Positions 45,038 to 53,414 of a stretch of 64,000 nucleotides of DNA are shown here, in pieces; the stretch's first letter is position 1; every line of letters begins with the position of its first letter. The position numbers and the translations under genes are program-made. The stretch is from Nocardia camponoti (lineage in GTDB: Bacteria; Actinomycetota; Actinomycetes; Mycobacteriales; Mycobacteriaceae), in NCBI RefSeq assembly GCF_014646135.1, contig NZ_BMMW01000003.1, forward strand, positions 407,025-471,024, given 5' to 3'. Under the pieces are notes generated by a model. The model made no database searches, was not told the DNA's origin, and saw only the letters and a list, made by a program, of their open reading frames with translations.

Positions 45038-45806
45038 CCCGCTTCGGTTGATCGTCTTCCACCGCCGCCCGCTCCACACTCAACAGGCTCGCCTGACTGT
45101 GCTCAGCCTGGTAAGCCGCCCAACCGCCGTTCGCCCCGAACAGGCGCTTGCGCCACACCAGCCACCACACCGCGAGCAAGTTCACCACCAGCGCGACCAC
45201 CTTGAAAACGGTCACGCGCTCAATCAGTTCGTAAATCTCCAGCGGTAGAAAAACGCTGGTAGCGATCACCGACAGGTACTCACCCCACCGTTTCGCGAGC
45301 CACAGCCCAATCGCCTCAATGAAGTGCAGCGCCGCGTATGCGTAGAGGAAAACCGCGATCCACAGCAGCGAGGTGTTCGACAGCTTGAACAGATCGTCAG
45401 CCCAACGGACAACGTGCGAATGGTCGACGTTCCAGCCGATCTGGTTCGCGAACGGTTGCAGCAGCGGCAAATCGGTATCGAAACTGTTCGCGTAGCGGCC
45501 CTTATGCGACCGGAAGCGCTGCGCCAACATCGCCGCGATAAGCATCAACACCCCATGAAACGCCCGGTCAACGGCGAGCAGTTTCAGAATCCATCGGTCG
45601 CGTAGCAGCCGACCGCGCGGGACGAACGGTGCCTCATCAGCGGGCCCCGTTCCGACGGGCTTTCCTGGTACGAACGTCCCACATCGCAAACACCGCCACG
45701 CTGTTCCCGCGACCGTCGACACCTCAAGTCGCGCGCGCAACTCCGGCTCGGTCGGGGCGTAGGTGTAGTGCCCATGAATCGCGCACGTGCGCAGCGCCCA
45801 GTCCAT
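45030..45806 (-). CDS. DUF2127 membrane protein
   Basis: A 258-residue protein. Residues 1-70 include a CLRCG pair with an upstream Cys-x-H-G-H pattern that could bind zinc. The rest holds four membrane segments with LKLLAVDRAFHGVLMLIAA, LYAYAALHFIEAIGLWLAKRWGEYLSV and PLEIYELIERVTVFKV, characteristic of DUF2127. The function is unknown. It is upstream of mbtI on the same strand, but the iron boxes between them indicate separate regulation. Confidence 0.82.
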   Translation of the reverse strand: MDWALRTCAIHGHYTYAPTEPELRARLEVSTVAGTAWRCLRCGTFVPGKPVGTGPADEAPFVPRGRLLRDRWILKLLAVDRAFHGVLMLIAAMLAQRFRSHKGRYANSFDTDLPLLQPFANQIGWNVDHSHVVRWADDLFKLSNTSLLWIAVFLYAYAALHFIEAIGLWLAKRWGEYLSVIATSVFLPLEIYELIERVTVFKVVALVVNLLAVWWLVWRKRLFGANGGWAAYQAEHSQASLLSVERAAVEDDQPKRAR

Positions 45807-45901
45807 TCGCCGAGCGTAAAGCCGCTGGGATGCGATACCGATGTTCGACGCGGTAGGGGAAGTTCAGTGCGCCAACGCCAAACTCGGGCTTGAATGGGGA
45901 G

Positions 45902-48328
45902 ATGATCGACGACGGTGGGCGGCGCGGCCCGCGAAATGGACCGGCAACCGAATCAGTGGTCGCGCTGGTCGAGGCGGCCTCGGGAGTCGAGCGCAAGCTC
46001 ATTGGGGATTGGATCGCCGAAGGCGGGCTGAGCGCGGAGGTGGGCAGCGACGCGCCAGTCACCCAGCTCGACCTAGACGCGCGCGCGTTGTCAACGCGGC
46101 TCGTGAAGCGCGGCGACGACCCGCTCGTCGTGCCCATTCGCGTGCTGTGGCTGCCACCCGAACGCGACGGCGTGCGGCGCGTAACCTTCGCTGACCTGGC
46201 ATTACTCACCAATCCGCGCAAACCGAACCGGCTGGTCCAACGTCGACTCGTGCGCAAGGAACCCGACCGGCACCGCATCCTGGTCGGCGCGCCCGCCCGG
46301 CTGAGCGAGTTGCGCGCCAACAATCCGGAAGCTGCCGCGCTGCTGCGCGCGGGGTCGGGTGACGCGTTCGCCCGCGCGGTGGTGCGCGCGGCGGTAGTCG
46401 CGCTGGAACGCGCCGAACGCACCGTGATCGGCGACCGATACAAGGTGCCGCAGCTCGTCGCCGAGGAAATACTCGACTCGCCGGAGTTCCAACGCAAACT
46501 CGACTACATCGCCGAGGAAATCGGCGCGAACCCCGACCAGGTGTATCGCAATGCGGAAAAAGCGTTGCGCGAGTTGGTCGCCGCGCAATCGCGCCTCGTC
46601 TCGGACCTGTTTACGCAGGCGATGCGGCCGATTCACGCGTCGGCGTGGAAGGTCGACGCCGACCTCCACGGGCTCGACGCCTTGCGCAAACTCAATCGAC
46701 GCTATCCGCTCGTCTTCCTGCCGTCGCACCGCTCGTATGCGGACGCGCTAGTGCTCGGAGACGTGTTGGCGCGCAACGATTTCCCGCCGAACCACGTGAT
46801 CGGCGGCGCGAACCTGAACTTCTGGCCGATGGGCCCCATCGCGCGCCGCACCGGCACGGTGTTCATTCGCCGCAGCTTCGGTGACGATGAGATTTACAAG
46901 GCGGTCGTCGAGGAATACTTCGCGTATCTGCTCGCGAAACGCTTCAACATGGAGTGGTACTTCGAAGGTGGTCGCACGCGCACGGGCAAGCTGCGTCCGC
47001 CGCGCTACGGATTGCTGAATTACCTTGCGGCAGCGGTGCGGTCGCGTCGGATTGAAGACGTGATGCTGGTGCCGGTGTCGATCACCTACGAGCGGCTCAA
47101 CGAGCTTGGCGCGATGGCAAGCGAACAAGCTGGCGGGACCAAAAAGCCCGAGGGACTCGCGTGGTTGGCACGGTATGTGCGCAGTCAGCAGCACTCGGCG
47201 GGGCGCGTGTATGTGCGCTTCGGCGAAGCGATTTCGGCGCGGGAAAGCCTGGTGAGCCACGGCGATCCGCTCGCCGAGCGCCCGCTGACGATTCCCCTGC
47301 ACGATCCAGCGGGGCAGTCGTCGAAGCCGGACGACAGCGCGACGGAAGAGGTCGAGCGAAAGGCGGTGCAGCGGTTGGCATTTGATGTCGCCGTTGGCAT
47401 CAACGCGGTCACGCCGATCACGGTGAACTCGCTCGTGACGCTCGCGCTGCTCGGCGTGCACGAGCGCGCGCTCACCATCGGCGAAGTGCGCACCGTCCTC
47501 GACCCCGTCATCGCCTACATCGCCGCCCGCGGACTGCCCGCTGGCGAACTCACCAAATTGCGTGATGAGCAGGGTCTTCGTGTTGTTTTGGAACAGCTCG
47601 AACTCGCCAACGTGGTCACCGTTTATCGCGGCGGGCTCGAACCGGTTTACGCCATCGAACCAGGCGCGCACCTGGAAGCCGCGTTTTACCGCAACAGTGG
47701 CGTGCACTGGTTCGTCAACCGCGCGATCCTCGAACTCGCCGCGCTCACCGCGGTCGAACAGCCCGGCGACGACCCGCTTCGCTCGGCGTGGAAAGCCGCG
47801 TTTGCCCTGCGTGACCTGCTGAAATTCGAATTCTTCTTCCCTGAACGCGCCGAGTTCGCCGATCAGATCATCGAAGAAATCCGGTTGATCGTGCCGGAGT
47901 GGGATTCCAACACCCCAGACGATCGACTCGACCGTCAATTCCTCAGCGCCCTAACGAGTTCGGGCTTCGTGATGGCGCACCGCGTGTTGCGTTCGTTCTT
48001 CGACGCACAGCTGGTTGTCGCCGAACGCCTCGCCGCACACGCTCCCGACGAGGTGATCGACCGCAAACAATTCATCGACGAATGCGTTGCGGTCGGCAAG
48101 CAGATGTTGCTGCAACAGCGGCTACACAGCCCGGAATCGGTGTCGACCGAATTGTTCACCAGCGCATGGAAACTCGCGGACAATCACCACCTAATTGAGC
48201 CTGCGGAACCGGGTAAGGAGCAGGAATTGGCTGAGCGACGAATTGAGCTGGCGGAGCGATTGCGGGCGCTTGGGGAACGCGTTGGGCGGGCGGCGGCACT
48301 CGACCCGTCGAACCAGGTTGCGCGATGA
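45902..48328 (+). CDS. plsB2: Glycerol-3-phosphate 1-O-acyltransferase
   Basis: An 808-residue PlsB-family enzyme performing the first acylation in glycerolipid synthesis. The acyltransferase block has LPSHRSYADALVL (H-x4-D), GGANLNFWPMGPIARRTGTVFIRRSF, FEGGRTRTGKLRPPRYGLL and VMLVPVSITYER. It matches M. tuberculosis PlsB2 (Rv2482c) in pattern and in being followed by plsC. ATG at 45902 is used; TTG at 45890 is possible, neither having well-spaced Shine-Dalgarno bases. The stop overlaps the plsC start (ATGA), so translation is coupled. Confidence 0.94.
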   Translation: MIDDGGRRGPRNGPATESVVALVEAASGVERKLIGDWIAEGGLSAEVGSDAPVTQLDLDARALSTRLVKRGDDPLVVPIRVLWLPPERDGVRRVTFADLALLTNPRKPNRLVQRRLVRKEPDRHRILVGAPARLSELRANNPEAAALLRAGSGDAFARAVVRAAVVALERAERTVIGDRYKVPQLVAEEILDSPEFQRKLDYIAEEIGANPDQVYRNAEKALRELVAAQSRLVSDLFTQAMRPIHASAWKVDADLHGLDALRKLNRRYPLVFLPSHRSYADALVLGDVLARNDFPPNHVIGGANLNFWPMGPIARRTGTVFIRRSFGDDEIYKAVVEEYFAYLLAKRFNMEWYFEGGRTRTGKLRPPRYGLLNYLAAAVRSRRIEDVMLVPVSITYERLNELGAMASEQAGGTKKPEGLAWLARYVRSQQHSAGRVYVRFGEAISARESLVSHGDPLAERPLTIPLHDPAGQSSKPDDSATEEVERKAVQRLAFDVAVGINAVTPITVNSLVTLALLGVHERALTIGEVRTVLDPVIAYIAARGLPAGELTKLRDEQGLRVVLEQLELANVVTVYRGGLEPVYAIEPGAHLEAAFYRNSGVHWFVNRAILELAALTAVEQPGDDPLRSAWKAAFALRDLLKFEFFFPERAEFADQIIEEIRLIVPEWDSNTPDDRLDRQFLSALTSSGFVMAHRVLRSFFDAQLVVAERLAAHAPDEVIDRKQFIDECVAVGKQMLLQQRLHSPESVSTELFTSAWKLADNHHLIEPAEPGKEQELAERRIELAERLRALGERVGRAAALDPSNQVAR

Positions 48329-49764
48329 GCGAGGCTGGGAAGTTGAGCGACGGCACCGGCCCCGAGCGGCGCGGCGCGGGCGATGCGAATGCCCGGGCGG
48401 GCGACGCGAACACACAGGCGAGCGACGCGAACGCACAGGCGGAGGACGCGAACGCGCAAGTAGGCGACGTGAGCGCGCGGGCGGGCGAGGTGAACGCGCG
48501 AGCGGCCAGGGCGGTAGCACCCAGCGCTGAGCTGGGCTCGGCGGCCAGCACCCCGCTCGATGATGCGGTCAAGCTGATCCGAGCGACACCAGCTGAGGCG
48601 GTTGCGGCATTCGACCTCAGCGCCGTGATTGCACGAATTCCTAAGCCTGGCAAGCGAACTGATCCTGACTCACGCGCGTTACTGAACGGGTTCGTCAATC
48701 CCGAGACCCTCGATGCCGCAGCGTTCGACGATGCCGCCGACCTCGGCGAGCGCGTCTTCCGCAAGCACCTCTACGGCTACCTCTACCCGGAAGCGTGGCG
48801 GCTCATTCGCGAGCACCAGCGGGCCGGGCACCGGGTGCGGTTGGTGTCGGCGTTGCCGGAGTTCGCGGTCGCGCCGGTCGCCCGCACGCTGGGGATCGAG
48901 GAAATCGTCGCGGAACCGGGCGCGGTCGACTTCGCGTACGCACAGGGCGGGTCGAACCCCCTGCTCACCAACGCTCGCTTCGCGACAGCGATCAATGCCA
49001 AGGGTTCGCGCGGACTTACCTTTCACCCAAGGCGCGCACCCCGAATCCGCGACTACCTCCGCACGATCGTCGCGTCCATCGGCCTGATCTTAGGCTCGCT
49101 CGTCGGTATCGCGCGCAAGGCGACAACGCGCAAACGGCAAGCGATGGCCGACGGGCTCATGCACGACGCGACAACGGCGACGCTGGCCGGGCTCGGCGTT
49201 CGTCTCCGCGTCGTCGGTGCCGAAAACGCCAGCTCACCTCGGCCTGCGGTGTTCCTCTTCAACCACCAAAGCCAGCTCGACGTGATCATCGTGCCCAAGG
49301 TGCTCGGCGGGAATGTGACTGGAGTTGGCAAGCAGGAGCTCACCAAGCATCCCGTTTTCGGCCCGATCATGCGGTTCGTTGGCGTCACGTTCATTGACCG
49401 CAGCGACACCGCCAAAGCGAAAGCCGCGCTCGCGCCGGTTGTTTCGACGTTGCGCGGCGGGCTGTCGATCGCCATCGCGCCCGAAGGAACCCGCTCGTAC
49501 ACGCCTGGCCTCGGGGAGTTCAAGAAGGGCGCGTTCCACATGGCGATGCAGGCTGGCGTGCCGGTGATTCCGGTAGTGATTCGCAACGCGGGCGAGATCA
49601 TGTGGCGGGATTCGCCGATCGGGCGGTCCGGGGTGGTCGACGTTGCGATTCTGCCGCCGATCGACGTATCCGCCTGGAAACCAAGCGAATTAGACCGGAA
49701 TGTGGCCGCCGTTCGGAATGTGTTCGAGGACACACTGCTGAGCTGGCCGACCGACTTGACCTAA
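48325..49764 (+). CDS. plsC: HAD-like/1-acylglycerol-3-phosphate acyltransferase fusion
   Basis: A 479-residue two-domain protein equivalent to Rv2483c. Residues 1-65 are a low-complexity extension with six 7-residue repeats. Residues about 70-270 form a HAD-phosphatase-like domain, but motif 1 reads AFDLSAV, where HAD phosphatases have D-x-D, so the second Asp is replaced by Ser and phosphatase activity is doubtful. Residues about 285-470 are the PlsC acyltransferase with FLFNHQSQLD (H-x4-D), KQELTKHPVFGP, FIDRSD and IAPEGTRSYTPGL. It acylates lysophosphatidate made by PlsB2, with which it is translationally coupled. Confidence 0.92.
   Translation: MSEAGKLSDGTGPERRGAGDANARAGDANTQASDANAQAEDANAQVGDVSARAGEVNARAARAVAPSAELGSAASTPLDDAVKLIRATPAEAVAAFDLSAVIARIPKPGKRTDPDSRALLNGFVNPETLDAAAFDDAADLGERVFRKHLYGYLYPEAWRLIREHQRAGHRVRLVSALPEFAVAPVARTLGIEEIVAEPGAVDFAYAQGGSNPLLTNARFATAINAKGSRGLTFHPRRAPRIRDYLRTIVASIGLILGSLVGIARKATTRKRQAMADGLMHDATTATLAGLGVRLRVVGAENASSPRPAVFLFNHQSQLDVIIVPKVLGGNVTGVGKQELTKHPVFGPIMRFVGVTFIDRSDTAKAKAALAPVVSTLRGGLSIAIAPEGTRSYTPGLGEFKKGAFHMAMQAGVPVIPVVIRNAGEIMWRDSPIGRSGVVDVAILPPIDVSAWKPSELDRNVAAVRNVFEDTLLSWPTDLT
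48379..48504 (+). repeat. Six 21-bp tandem repeats in plsC
   Basis: Encodes residues 19-60 as six imperfect heptads of the form (G/S/E)-(D/E)-(A/V)-(N/S)-(A/T)-(R/Q)-(A/V). The DNA units differ by a few bases each. In-frame 21-bp units can expand or contract without frameshift. Confidence 0.85.
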
Positions 49765-49816
49765 AGCTTTGTTCAGGTTTCATGATTGTTTCACCACCGA
49801 ATGAGGAGTGAACATC

Positions 49817-50248
49817 ATGACTACCAATACTGTTGCCGCCAACCGTCTTTCGATCCCCGCACTGTCGCGTCCCGTCGCCGTGATTGGCGCCGCGCTCGCC
49901 GCGCTTGTACTCAATCTGATCCTGTGGGGCATCGGCGAGGCGGCAGGCGGGTCGTTCTTGACGACCGACAAGGGCGTGCAGCAAAGTGTCGCGCCGGGCG
50001 GGGTTGTGCTGATGTCGCTCGCGCCACTTGGCATCGGACTTACTGTCGCCGTGCTGATTTCGTACCTGTGGACGCCGATTCTGCGGGTCGCCGCAGTGGT
50101 TGGGTCGGTGTTGTCGCTGGGGACGATCGCGCTCACGGTTGCCGCCGACTTCGATACCGCATCGACCATCGCGCTTTCGCTGATGCACGTCGCGCTGGTT
50201 CCGGTGATGGTGATCGCGCTTGAAGCGGTTCGGAAGAACATCTCTTAG
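49817..50248 (+). CDS. Four-TM membrane protein, DUF6069-like
   Basis: A 143-residue protein with four transmembrane segments: AVIGAALAALVLNLILWGIG, a central pair around VAVLISYLWTPILRVAAVV, and a last LMHVALVPVMVIALEA. The pattern matches small actinobacterial proteins I know as DUF6069; no function is known. ATG at 49817 has GAGGAG nine bases upstream, better than the in-frame GTG at 49808. Confidence 0.72.
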   Translation: MTTNTVAANRLSIPALSRPVAVIGAALAALVLNLILWGIGEAAGGSFLTTDKGVQQSVAPGGVVLMSLAPLGIGLTVAVLISYLWTPILRVAAVVGSVLSLGTIALTVAADFDTASTIALSLMHVALVPVMVIALEAVRKNIS

Positions 50249-50263
50249 GTTTTCAAACACGAA

Positions 50264-50292
50264 CGGGGCCACGCCAATTAGGCGCGGCCCCG
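50264..50292. terminator. Terminator hairpin between the membrane protein and ppm1
   Basis: CGGGGCC-A-CGCC pairs with GGCG-C-GGCCCCG around AATTA, followed by ATTTCGTTT. It lies between two convergent genes and can serve both. Confidence 0.82.
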
Positions 50293-50305
50293 ATTTCGTT
50301 TGCGC

Positions 50306-51025
50306 TTAGACCGAGCGGCCGAACAGCAGCTTCCACGGCATCAACGCCGACTCAAGCTGCACCTTCAAGCTCATCTTCGACGCGCCAATTGTGCGCTCTT
50401 CGAAGCGAATCGGGACTTCCGCGATGCGGTGACCCTTCTTGATGGCCCGGTAGTTCATCTCGACCTGGAACGAGTAGCCGTTGCTGCGGATCGACGCGAC
50501 GTCGATGTCGCGCAACGTCGGCGCCTTCCACGCCTTGAAACCGGCGGTCGCGTCCTTCACGCCGAGACGCAGGATGAGGTTGACGTAGAAGTTGGCCCAC
50601 GCCGACAGCGCCTTGCGGTACCACTTCCACTCCTCAGCGGTAGAACCGCCGGGAACATAACGCGAACCAAGGACAACGCCAACCTCGGGCGCACTGAGCT
50701 GTTCGAGCATGGCCGGGATGACCTCGGCCGGGTGCGACAGGTCGGCATCCATCTGGATCACCACGTCAGCGCCCTCTTCGAGTGCCTGGGTGATGCCCGC
50801 GATGTAGGCGCGGCCAAGGCCGTCCTTCTCCGTGCGGTGCAGCACGCTGACCGTGTTGGGCAGCTCAGCGGCCAATTTGTCAGCAACTTCGCCCGTGCCG
50901 TCCGGCGAATTGTCGTCAACAACGAGAACGTGCAGGTCGGGGACCGGCAGCGCCGTCAGCCGCTCCACCGCCACCGGCAGATTTTCCCGCTCGTTGTAGG
51001 TCGGCACAACAACGGTAACCCTCAA
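50306..51025 (-). CDS. ppm1: Polyprenol-phosphate mannose synthase
   Basis: A 239-residue family 2 glycosyltransferase that transfers mannose from GDP-mannose to polyprenyl phosphate, the donor for lipoarabinomannan and glycoprotein mannosylation. Motifs: VVVPTYNERENLP, VVDDNSPDGTG, GRAYIAGI, QMDADLSHPAE (D-x-D), LGSRYVPGG and the C-terminal RFEERTIGASKMS. It is the catalytic half only; in M. tuberculosis Ppm1 this domain is fused to an apolipoprotein N-acyltransferase domain, absent here. The start is TTG at 51025 behind GGAGGG. Single gene with its own promoter. Confidence 0.93.
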   Translation of the reverse strand: MRVTVVVPTYNERENLPVAVERLTALPVPDLHVLVVDDNSPDGTGEVADKLAAELPNTVSVLHRTEKDGLGRAYIAGITQALEEGADVVIQMDADLSHPAEVIPAMLEQLSAPEVGVVLGSRYVPGGSTAEEWKWYRKALSAWANFYVNLILRLGVKDATAGFKAWKAPTLRDIDVASIRSNGYSFQVEMNYRAIKKGHRIAEVPIRFEERTIGASKMSLKVQLESALMPWKLLFGRSV

Positions 51026-51143
51026 GGGTCGCCCTCCCTGCTCACCTGGTAACGCCGGCGCACCCCAGGTGGGCGCCGAGCATGTATCGATTCGTTATGA
51101 CGTTACTCGATAGAGCTGAAAGATGACTGAGCGGGAGCAGTCA

Positions 51144-51716
51144 TTACGCCGGGTGGGCGAACCGTTCTACCAACGCTTGGATACGCGAAGCCGATATGCC
51201 TTCGCGCTGTTCCACTGCCAGCGGGTGGTCGGTTGGCTCCAACTCAACCAATGGGCGCTGGCCTACCGGCTGCGCATGGAGCCGGGCACGCAAGTTGAGG
51301 GTCGATGGTTCGTACGTCGGCAAAATGTTGGCGAGGTAACCGCCGATAGGGTCGTCATCGACGCGGGCCGGGTTGCTCCACATGTCGTCGGCCCGCACGA
51401 AGCTGGCGCGACTCGCCGAGACCCAGACACCCCAGTCAAACACGTCGTCTGAGTCGACGATCGGCAGCAACAACCTGCCACGCAGGAAAAAATGCTCGTC
51501 CCCGATGACGCATTGGTCGCTGGTCAGCACATGCCCGTCGACCCCATGCATGCTGTCTTGCCAAAACGCGGGCGCTGGCACCGCGAACCCCGCAGGCGAA
51601 CCATTATGCACATCACCGCAATACTCGCATTGAAAACCCGCACTCACGGAGCGCAACTGTAGTGCTTGAGCCCGCGCCGCGCGCGGCGGAACAGCCGCTA
51701 ACTCGGCCACATCCAC
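51144..51716 (-). CDS. DUF2199 protein
   Basis: A 190-residue soluble protein. It has a metal-binding-like FQCEYCGDVHNG, SDQCVIGDEHFFLRGRLLLP, WGVWVSASRASF, YLANILPTYEP and the C-terminal HPLAVEQREGIS of DUF2199. The start is uncertain: GTG at 51716 overlaps the upstream AAA gene by 19 bases, and GTG at 51647, three codons before the first Cys motif residues, may be the real one. It is likely co-transcribed with the AAA ATPase. Function unknown. Confidence 0.75.
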   Translation of the reverse strand: MDVAELAAVPPRAARAQALQLRSVSAGFQCEYCGDVHNGSPAGFAVPAPAFWQDSMHGVDGHVLTSDQCVIGDEHFFLRGRLLLPIVDSDDVFDWGVWVSASRASFVRADDMWSNPARVDDDPIGGYLANILPTYEPSTLNLRARLHAQPVGQRPLVELEPTDHPLAVEQREGISASRIQALVERFAHPA

Positions 51717-52852
51717 GCCGGGCGGGTGAGCGGGCGCTGGTCGCGGATGAAGGTTTCGCCGTCTCGCTTCACCAACTCGATTGACGCGTAATCGGTTGTG
51801 TTGTCGATCACTTCAATCACTTCCGCCGCGTGCGAGACGACGACCACCTGGGTGCGCTTTGACGCCTCGACCAACAACGTGGCAAGCGGGGCGAAAAGGT
51901 CGGGGTGGAGGCTGGTTTCGGGCTCGTTGAAAACCAGCAATTCCGGCGGGCGCGGGGTAAACATCGCGGTTACCAGGAGTAAGTAGCGCAAAGTGCCATC
52001 GGAAAGTTCGTTCACCGTCAACGGGCGAAGCAAATGTTGCTGGTGCCACTGCAGACTGAATTGGCCATCGACGTCCTTGACAGCTGCCGAGCAACCGGGA
52101 AACGCATCGTCAATTGCTTCGTTGAAACCCTCCCTATCCCCGTTCTCGAAAACCGTCTGAATCGCGGCGGGTAGGTCGGCACCGTCAGAAGGCAGAGCCG
52201 GGGTGAAGGTGCCGATCGCGCTTGTACGGGCGGGAGCGGACGCGTCGGTGCGGAAATGGTCGTAGAAACGCCAGCCGCGCATCCGGTCACGCAGCTGCGC
52301 CATTTCCGGGGCCGCACCCGGATCGGAAAACTCCGACAACATCGAGTCGTAGTTGCTCACCGGGTGACCGTCATAGTTGATGTGATCGTCAGTGACGATC
52401 ATCAGCGCGTTGCTGCGCTCGGCAAGCAAAGACCCAGGTCGCGGCTTTCCAGCCCACACGTGCTCGGTCTTGATGACAGGGTCAAGCGCGAACATGGTCG
52501 CCCCGCCAGCAAACCCCAGCTTGATCGCGTAACTGAAATCGTCCCCAGCGAAACCCAACCGCAGCGCGCCGTTGTTTTCGTTGGACCGACTGTCAGCGCG
52601 CCCTGCCCGCACACTCGCGCTACCGCCCGGTGGACCAGTCCACAGCGTCGCTGGCAAACCTCCCTCGCGGGCCAATGCGCCAACGGTTCCGTTGCGTGAG
52701 GTATCTGCCAGCAAGCGCAAAGCGCGGTACAGGTTGGACTTGCCCGAACCGTTCGCGCCGGTGATGACCGTCAACCGGTCGAGAGGAACAACTACATCGC
52801 GTAAAGAGCGGTAGTTGGCGATTGCCAAGCTCGTGAGCACACGAGCGAGCAT
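51698..52852 (-). CDS. RecF/OLD-like AAA ATPase
   Basis: A 384-residue P-loop ATPase of the AAA_21/SMC-like group. The N-terminus has FxYRSLRDV-type IANYRSLRDVVVPLDRLTV, Walker A TGANGSGKSNLYRAL, an ABC-like signature ELSDGTLRYLLL, Walker B LLVFNEPETSLHPDL and the D-loop and H-switch VVVSHAAEVIE. No nuclease (TOPRIM) domain follows, so it is not a full OLD protein. Such ATPases occur in DNA repair and in phage defence modules. Here the only partner is DUF2199, so no defence role can be claimed. It abuts the tRNA array. Confidence 0.83.
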   Translation of the reverse strand: MLARVLTSLAIANYRSLRDVVVPLDRLTVITGANGSGKSNLYRALRLLADTSRNGTVGALAREGGLPATLWTGPPGGSASVRAGRADSRSNENNGALRLGFAGDDFSYAIKLGFAGGATMFALDPVIKTEHVWAGKPRPGSLLAERSNALMIVTDDHINYDGHPVSNYDSMLSEFSDPGAAPEMAQLRDRMRGWRFYDHFRTDASAPARTSAIGTFTPALPSDGADLPAAIQTVFENGDREGFNEAIDDAFPGCSAAVKDVDGQFSLQWHQQHLLRPLTVNELSDGTLRYLLLVTAMFTPRPPELLVFNEPETSLHPDLFAPLATLLVEASKRTQVVVVSHAAEVIEVIDNTTDYASIELVKRDGETFIRDQRPLTRPAWMWPS

Positions 52853-52864
52853 AGAGAAGAAAAG

Positions 52865-52938
52865 CGACCCTGACGGGACTCGAACCCGCGACCTCCGCCG
52901 TGACAGGGCGGCGCGCTAACCAACTGCGCCACAGGGCC
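52865..52938 (-). tRNA. tRNA-Asp (GTC), copy 1
   Basis: Minus-strand cloverleaf of 74 bases with anticodon loop CTGTCAC (GTC), T-arm GCGGGTTCGAGTCCCGT and discriminator G. No encoded CCA. Identical to copy 2 at 53133-53206. Confidence 0.95.
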
Positions 52939-52968
52939 AAACTGTGTGCGTGTAGAAGAACACGCGAA

Positions 52969-52995
52969 AATCCCCCGGAGCTAACCGAGGGATTC
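52969..52995 (-). other. Hairpin between tRNA-Phe and tRNA-Asp copy 1
   Basis: AATCCCCCGG pairs with CCGAGGGATT (one mismatch) around AGCTAA. It may be a processing site or terminator within the tRNA array. Confidence 0.55.
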
Positions 52996-52997
52996 AG

Positions 52998-53071
52998 TGG
53001 CCAGAGCCGGGATCGAACCGGCGACCTTCCGCTTTTCAGGCGGACGCTCGTACCAACTGAGCTACCTGGCC
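52998..53071 (-). tRNA. tRNA-Phe (GAA)
   Basis: Minus-strand cloverleaf of 74 bases with anticodon loop CTGAAAA (GAA), T-arm CCGGTTCGATCCCGG and discriminator A. Acceptor stem GGCCAGG/CTCTGGCC region pairs correctly. No encoded CCA. Confidence 0.95.
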
Positions 53072-53103
53072 GCAGGTACCCAAGCTGCTGGGCACCAAAC
53101 GCG

Positions 53104-53127
53104 AAGTGCCGGATTGCTCCGGCACTT
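53104..53127 (-). other. Perfect hairpin between tRNA-Asp copy 2 and tRNA-Phe
   Basis: AAGTGCCGG pairs perfectly with CCGGCACTT around a 6-base loop. Position matches the hairpin between the other tRNAs, suggesting processing or attenuation within the array. Confidence 0.6.
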
Positions 53128-53132
53128 ACTTG

Positions 53133-53206
53133 CGACCCTGACGGGACTCGAACCCGCGACCTCCGCCGTGACAGGGCGGCGCGCTAACCAACTGCGCCAC
53201 AGGGCC
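53133..53206 (-). tRNA. tRNA-Asp (GTC), copy 2
   Basis: Identical in all 74 bases to the copy at 52865-52938. In the direction of transcription the order is Glu, Asp, Phe, Asp. Confidence 0.95.
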
Positions 53207-53249
53207 TTGCTGTACTGCCATGCTCCATTCAAGTGCAGTCCGAAGACTG

Positions 53250-53322
53250 TACCCCCTACGGGATTCGAACCCGCGCTACCGCCTTGAAAGGGCGGCGTCC
53301 TAGGCCGCTAGACGAAGGGGGC
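53250..53322 (-). tRNA. tRNA-Glu (TTC)
   Basis: Minus-strand cloverleaf of 73 bases with anticodon loop CTTTCAA (TTC), T-arm GCGGGTTCGAATCCCGT and discriminator A. First gene of the four-tRNA array. Confidence 0.95.
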
Positions 53323-53414
53323 TCGTTCCGAATCTCTTCGGGGCGGCTTGCAACGTTTCCGTTGGGAGCTTGGATAGCTTATGACAGGTTCATACCGACT
53401 TCCAAATCGCCTGG

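Noticed and set aside
51698..52852. AAA ATPase plus DUF2199 as a phage-defence pair
   Set aside because: The ATPase lacks a nuclease domain, the partner has no known toxic or effector activity, and no other defence genes or mobility genes lie nearby. The claim cannot be supported.
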